Origin: an uncultured Eggerthellaceae bacterium
GTDB taxonomy: Bacteria > Actinomycetota > Coriobacteriia > Coriobacteriales > Eggerthellaceae
Length of the DNA stretch: 64,000 nucleotides
Direction: 5' to 3'
Assembly: GCA_937892845.1 (NCBI GenBank)
Contig: CALBGP010000005.1
Span: forward strand, 13,702 to 77,701
The notes beneath the pieces were generated by a model. That model had not been told where the DNA came from. It did no database searches and worked only from the letters and a program-made list of their open reading frames with translations. Every line of letters starts with the position of its first letter. Position 1 is the first letter of the stretch. The translations under genes were made by a program, and so were the position numbers. This document shows, piece after piece, positions 61,563 to 64,000 of this stretch.

Positions 61563-63073
61563 CGCGAACCACCGCCGAGCATCTTGTTGAGCTCTTCCAG
61601 ACCTTCGGCAATCTGCTTGTTGAGGTCGGCGAGCTCGGCCAGGATCTGCTCCGTGGGCGGATACTCGATGTGCTCGTACACCGTTTCCGTGTACTTGTTG
61701 AAGCTGAAGTCGTAGTCGTTTTCCGCAAGCTCCTCACGGGTGACCAGGAAGCTCTTCTCCGTACGGGCGCGTTCCTCTTCGCCGGCAAGATTCGCCCAGC
61801 GCGCGAGGATATCGGGCACATCGTTGCGCTTCTCGTCGGGATCGCGCTTATCGTCCAGCGTGAAACCGTCGCCTTCCATGTTGTACAGCCACACCTTGTC
61901 GGTGCCGCCCGCATCGGTCTTGGTGAACACCAGAATGGCGGTGCTCACGCCGGAATAGGGCTTGAACACGCCGCTGGGCATGTAGATGACGGCCTCCAGC
62001 TTCTGGTTTTCCACCAGTTCGCGGCGCAGCTGCGTATAGGCCTTGGAGTTGGTGCGGAACAGCACGCCGTTGGGAACGATGCACGCACAGCGGCCGCCGC
62101 GCTTGAGCATGCGCAGGAACAACGACACGAACAGAAGCTCAGTCTGCTTGGAGTCCACGATGGCTTTCAGGTCCGGATTGATATCCTCCACGTCCACTGA
62201 CCCCGTGAACGGCGGGTTCGCCAGAATCAGATCGAACTTATCCTTGACGGCATTGTTCTTGCTCAAGCTGTCCATATAGCGCACGTCGGACATTTCGGCA
62301 CCGTGAAGCATCAGGTTCATGGCGCTGATGCGCAGCATGGTCTGGTCCATTTCGAAGCCGGTGAACTGCGACGTTCCGTTTTCGCCCGAATAGCACGCCC
62401 AATCTTCGGCCGTCATTTCTGCCCCGTGGTTTTCGCGGATATGCTCCGCCGCGGAGATGAGGAAGCCCGCGGTGCCGCATGCGGGGTCGCAGATGAGCTG
62501 CTGCGGCTTGGGATCCAGCAGCTTCACCATCATGGCGCGGATATGCTTGGGCGTGCGGAACTGCCCGTTTGTACCCGCGGTCGAAAGCTTGCTCAGCATG
62601 TATTCGTACAGATCTCCCAGGTCATCGGTGCGCTGGATGTAGCTTTCAAACAACTCGTCGATACCCGTGACGGCCTTTTCCAGCGTCTTCGCAGACGGAA
62701 TGCCGAAGGTGGCGGACTCCATGCTCTTGCTGAACGATGTGCCGTCGCCCACGCTCTTGATGAACGGGAAGGCGAATTCGCTCACCACTTTGTGCATCTG
62801 GGTGGCGGGCAGATCCTTGAAGCGGCTCCAACGCAGTTGGTCGCCCGCGATCTCAATCCCCGCCGCGTTGGTGTAGTGTTCGGGGAAGATGTGATTCTGC
62901 TTCTCCCCTACGAGCGTTTCCATCTGCTCGATTTCATATTCCTTCTCATCGAGCGAGCGCATGAACATGAGATAGGTGAGCTGGCTGATAACCTCGATAG
63001 GGTTGGTGATGCCGCCTTCCCACATCTTCTGCCAGACGTCGTCGATCTTGGTTTTGGTTTCGCCGGTGATCAT
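61559..63073 (-). CDS. hsdM: Type I restriction enzyme, M (DNA adenine methylase) subunit
   Basis: 504 residues. N-terminal helical domain (WEGGITNPIEVISQLTYLMFMRSLD), linker GDLYEYMLSKLSTAGTNGQFRTPKHI, SAM site DPACGTAGFLI (about 196-206) and catalytic NPPF (286-289) of N6-adenine methylases. C-terminal coiled region ends AEGLEELNKMLGG. Makes the modification enzyme with HsdS and the restriction complex with HsdR. Confidence 0.95.
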   Translation of the reverse strand: MITGETKTKIDDVWQKMWEGGITNPIEVISQLTYLMFMRSLDEKEYEIEQMETLVGEKQNHIFPEHYTNAAGIEIAGDQLRWSRFKDLPATQMHKVVSEFAFPFIKSVGDGTSFSKSMESATFGIPSAKTLEKAVTGIDELFESYIQRTDDLGDLYEYMLSKLSTAGTNGQFRTPKHIRAMMVKLLDPKPQQLICDPACGTAGFLISAAEHIRENHGAEMTAEDWACYSGENGTSQFTGFEMDQTMLRISAMNLMLHGAEMSDVRYMDSLSKNNAVKDKFDLILANPPFTGSVDVEDINPDLKAIVDSKQTELLFVSLFLRMLKRGGRCACIVPNGVLFRTNSKAYTQLRRELVENQKLEAVIYMPSGVFKPYSGVSTAILVFTKTDAGGTDKVWLYNMEGDGFTLDDKRDPDEKRNDVPDILARWANLAGEEERARTEKSFLVTREELAENDYDFSFNKYTETVYEHIEYPPTEQILAELADLNKQIAEGLEELNKMLGGGSR

Positions 63074-63097
63074 ATGGATAACCTTCTTTCGGGTTTA

Positions 63098-63685
63098 TCA
63101 GTCGAATACGGTTTTGCTGAATTCAGCCTCGAGCAGCTTGTCGCTCTTCTCCATGAGCAGCAGGCACTGCGCTTTGCGTTTCTGCGTGTTCTCGAACAAG
63201 GCGGCGAGCCTGACCTGTTGGGCCGCTGACACAATGGGAATCTCCAGAGCGGCCAGATCCTTCTGCTTGATGAGCTGCAAGGTCATACCTTTGCTTAAAC
63301 CTTGCAGGGCCGAGCGGGTCTGCGGCTGGTTCAGGTACGCGGCCAGATAGCGCATGTCCAGGCCGGATCCCGGCTTCGCGCGGACTATCAGGGCAAACGA
63401 TGCCACCAGAATGCCTTTATGGGCTTCATCCACATACACGCAATCGTAGGGCGTAGAGGCCTTGACTATGACATCGCCCTCCCTGGTGAAAAGGTCATCT
63501 TTGACCTTGGAGATGGTCTCGCAGGCCACCTCCCCATCCACGATCCGCCCGCCATCCATGGAGCGAGGGGTAAGAACCTTCGCCGCGATTCCGGTTCCGC
63601 CTTCGGGGAGTTTCTTCGCCCTGCTTAGCGGCGCGCCAGTCATAACCGTGCACAGGTCGCCGAGCTTTAGTGATTCATAAGCCAC
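63098..63685 (-). CDS. Half-length HsdS-like protein (single target-recognition domain)
   Basis: About 195 residues from a GTG at 63685 (MAYESLKLGDLCTVMTGAPL), chosen for the AAGGGGG before it; a GTG at 63709 is possible. One TRD is followed by one conserved helix (IVSAAQQVRLAALFENTQKRKAQC). Half-size S subunits can dimerise to form a symmetrical recognition unit. It is the first gene of the operon, 24 bases before hsdM, so the cell would have both a full and a half specificity subunit for one methylase. Confidence 0.8.
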   Translation of the reverse strand: MAYESLKLGDLCTVMTGAPLSRAKKLPEGGTGIAAKVLTPRSMDGGRIVDGEVACETISKVKDDLFTREGDVIVKASTPYDCVYVDEAHKGILVASFALIVRAKPGSGLDMRYLAAYLNQPQTRSALQGLSKGMTLQLIKQKDLAALEIPIVSAAQQVRLAALFENTQKRKAQCLLLMEKSDKLLEAEFSKTVFD

Positions 63686-63735
63686 GCAGCGCCCCCTTCC
63701 GATTTTCACCGCGCCATCGTGGTGCAGACAGACAT

Positions 63736-63811
63736 TGTTCTAATTGATAGGAACATAATATAAAGCTGGCCGCCCAGGGTCAAGAGGATATTTGTTCTAA
63801 TCGTTATGAAC
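63736..63811 (-). promoter_or_regulatory. hsd operon promoter flanked by two matching operators
   Basis: On the minus strand TTGACC (63783-63778) and TATTAT (63760-63755) are exactly 17 bases apart. TGTTC-N10-GAACA dyads lie on both sides: 63736-63755, overlapping the -10 downstream edge, and 63793-63811 (TGTTC-N10-GAAC), just before the -35. The dyads share TGTTCTAAT and are 57 bases apart centre to centre. This is a typical repressor arrangement that could delay restriction after transfer. Confidence 0.82.
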
Positions 63812-64000
63812 GGCAAGCTGTCTCTCATGGCCTCGCGTTTGTCCGAGAACCATATTCGCACTTTGATGCACTTATCCAACAGATGTATACTCGGCAAAAC
63901 TGAAGGCCAGTAACAATGCACCACCTGTTCAGAGTCCCATTTTTACGTTGTGTTAGACCACTTTGGATACTGGGACTTTTCCTATAATCTTTCTTGCTTA
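63812..64000. other. Gene-free right end of the window
   Basis: No gene. Contains a spaced inverted repeat AGTCCCA / TGGGACT (about 63938 and 63970) and a TATAAT box at about 63984 that may belong to a plus-strand gene beyond the edge. Confidence 0.35.

Noticed and set aside
63098..63685. Phase-variable inverting hsdS locus
   Set aside because: Both S genes face the same way, no recombinase gene is nearby, and I see no inverted DNA repeat between them.
1..64000. tRNA or rRNA genes
   Set aside because: Intergenic regions were scanned for T-loop-like GTTCGAATC signals and rRNA-like blocks; the few matches fall within coding genes.

Overview
The window looks like a high-GC chromosome of the class Coriobacteriia, most likely Eggerthellaceae (Eggerthella, Slackia or Gordonibacter type). 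The grounds are a str/S10 ribosomal cluster with high-GC codon use, and two paired sets of a Tat-exported fumarate-reductase-like flavoprotein with a multi-TM LuxR regulator, an arrangement typical of these anaerobes. This placement is inference from gene content; no rRNA or tRNA gene is present to confirm it.

Positions 1-28613 are core chromosome. On the minus strand, a str/S10 operon (rpsL-rpsG-fusA-rpsJ-rplC-rplD-rplW) runs from a consensus promoter and unusually ends in a terminator right after rplW. It is followed by a two-subunit fumarase, tmk and holB. Next come a uracil permease, an M20 peptidase, a C39-like membrane protein, proC, a PQ-loop-like protein, a CBS-domain pyrophosphatase, a fused serine dehydratase, a cytochrome/flavoprotein/LuxR respiratory locus, pcrA, uppP, a pentapeptide protein and guaA.

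Positions 28613 to at least 49.3 kb are an accretion island starting at the 3' end of guaA. The last bases of guaA (core GAGTGGGARTAR) recur at 33354, 46049 and 47923. These copies divide the island into modules: (A) a Mef/Msr(D)-type macrolide-resistance pair with a likely leader-peptide attenuator, plus relics; (B) Fic and TfoX-like proteins, a MerR gene cut by an IS21-family element, a decayed helicase, a second LuxR/flavoprotein pair, relics and an AbiE system; (C) a second AbiE system; (D) an AAA/DUF4143 ATPase. Three module starts share a layout: core site, AT-rich operator-like repeats, then a hairpin over or near the first gene start. No integrase is visible.

Positions 49.3-64 kb are further accessory DNA: a YjdF gene with a candidate yjdF riboswitch (a second riboswitch copy, with its gene destroyed, lies at 32.4 kb), unknown and DUF4116-like genes, a frameshifted DUF3800 gene, a second TfoX-like gene, a decayed Mrr endonuclease, a two-TM protein, and a type I restriction operon (half-HsdS, HsdM, HsdS, RhuM, HsdR) behind a promoter flanked by two matching operators. 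The right end of the accessory DNA is not in the window.
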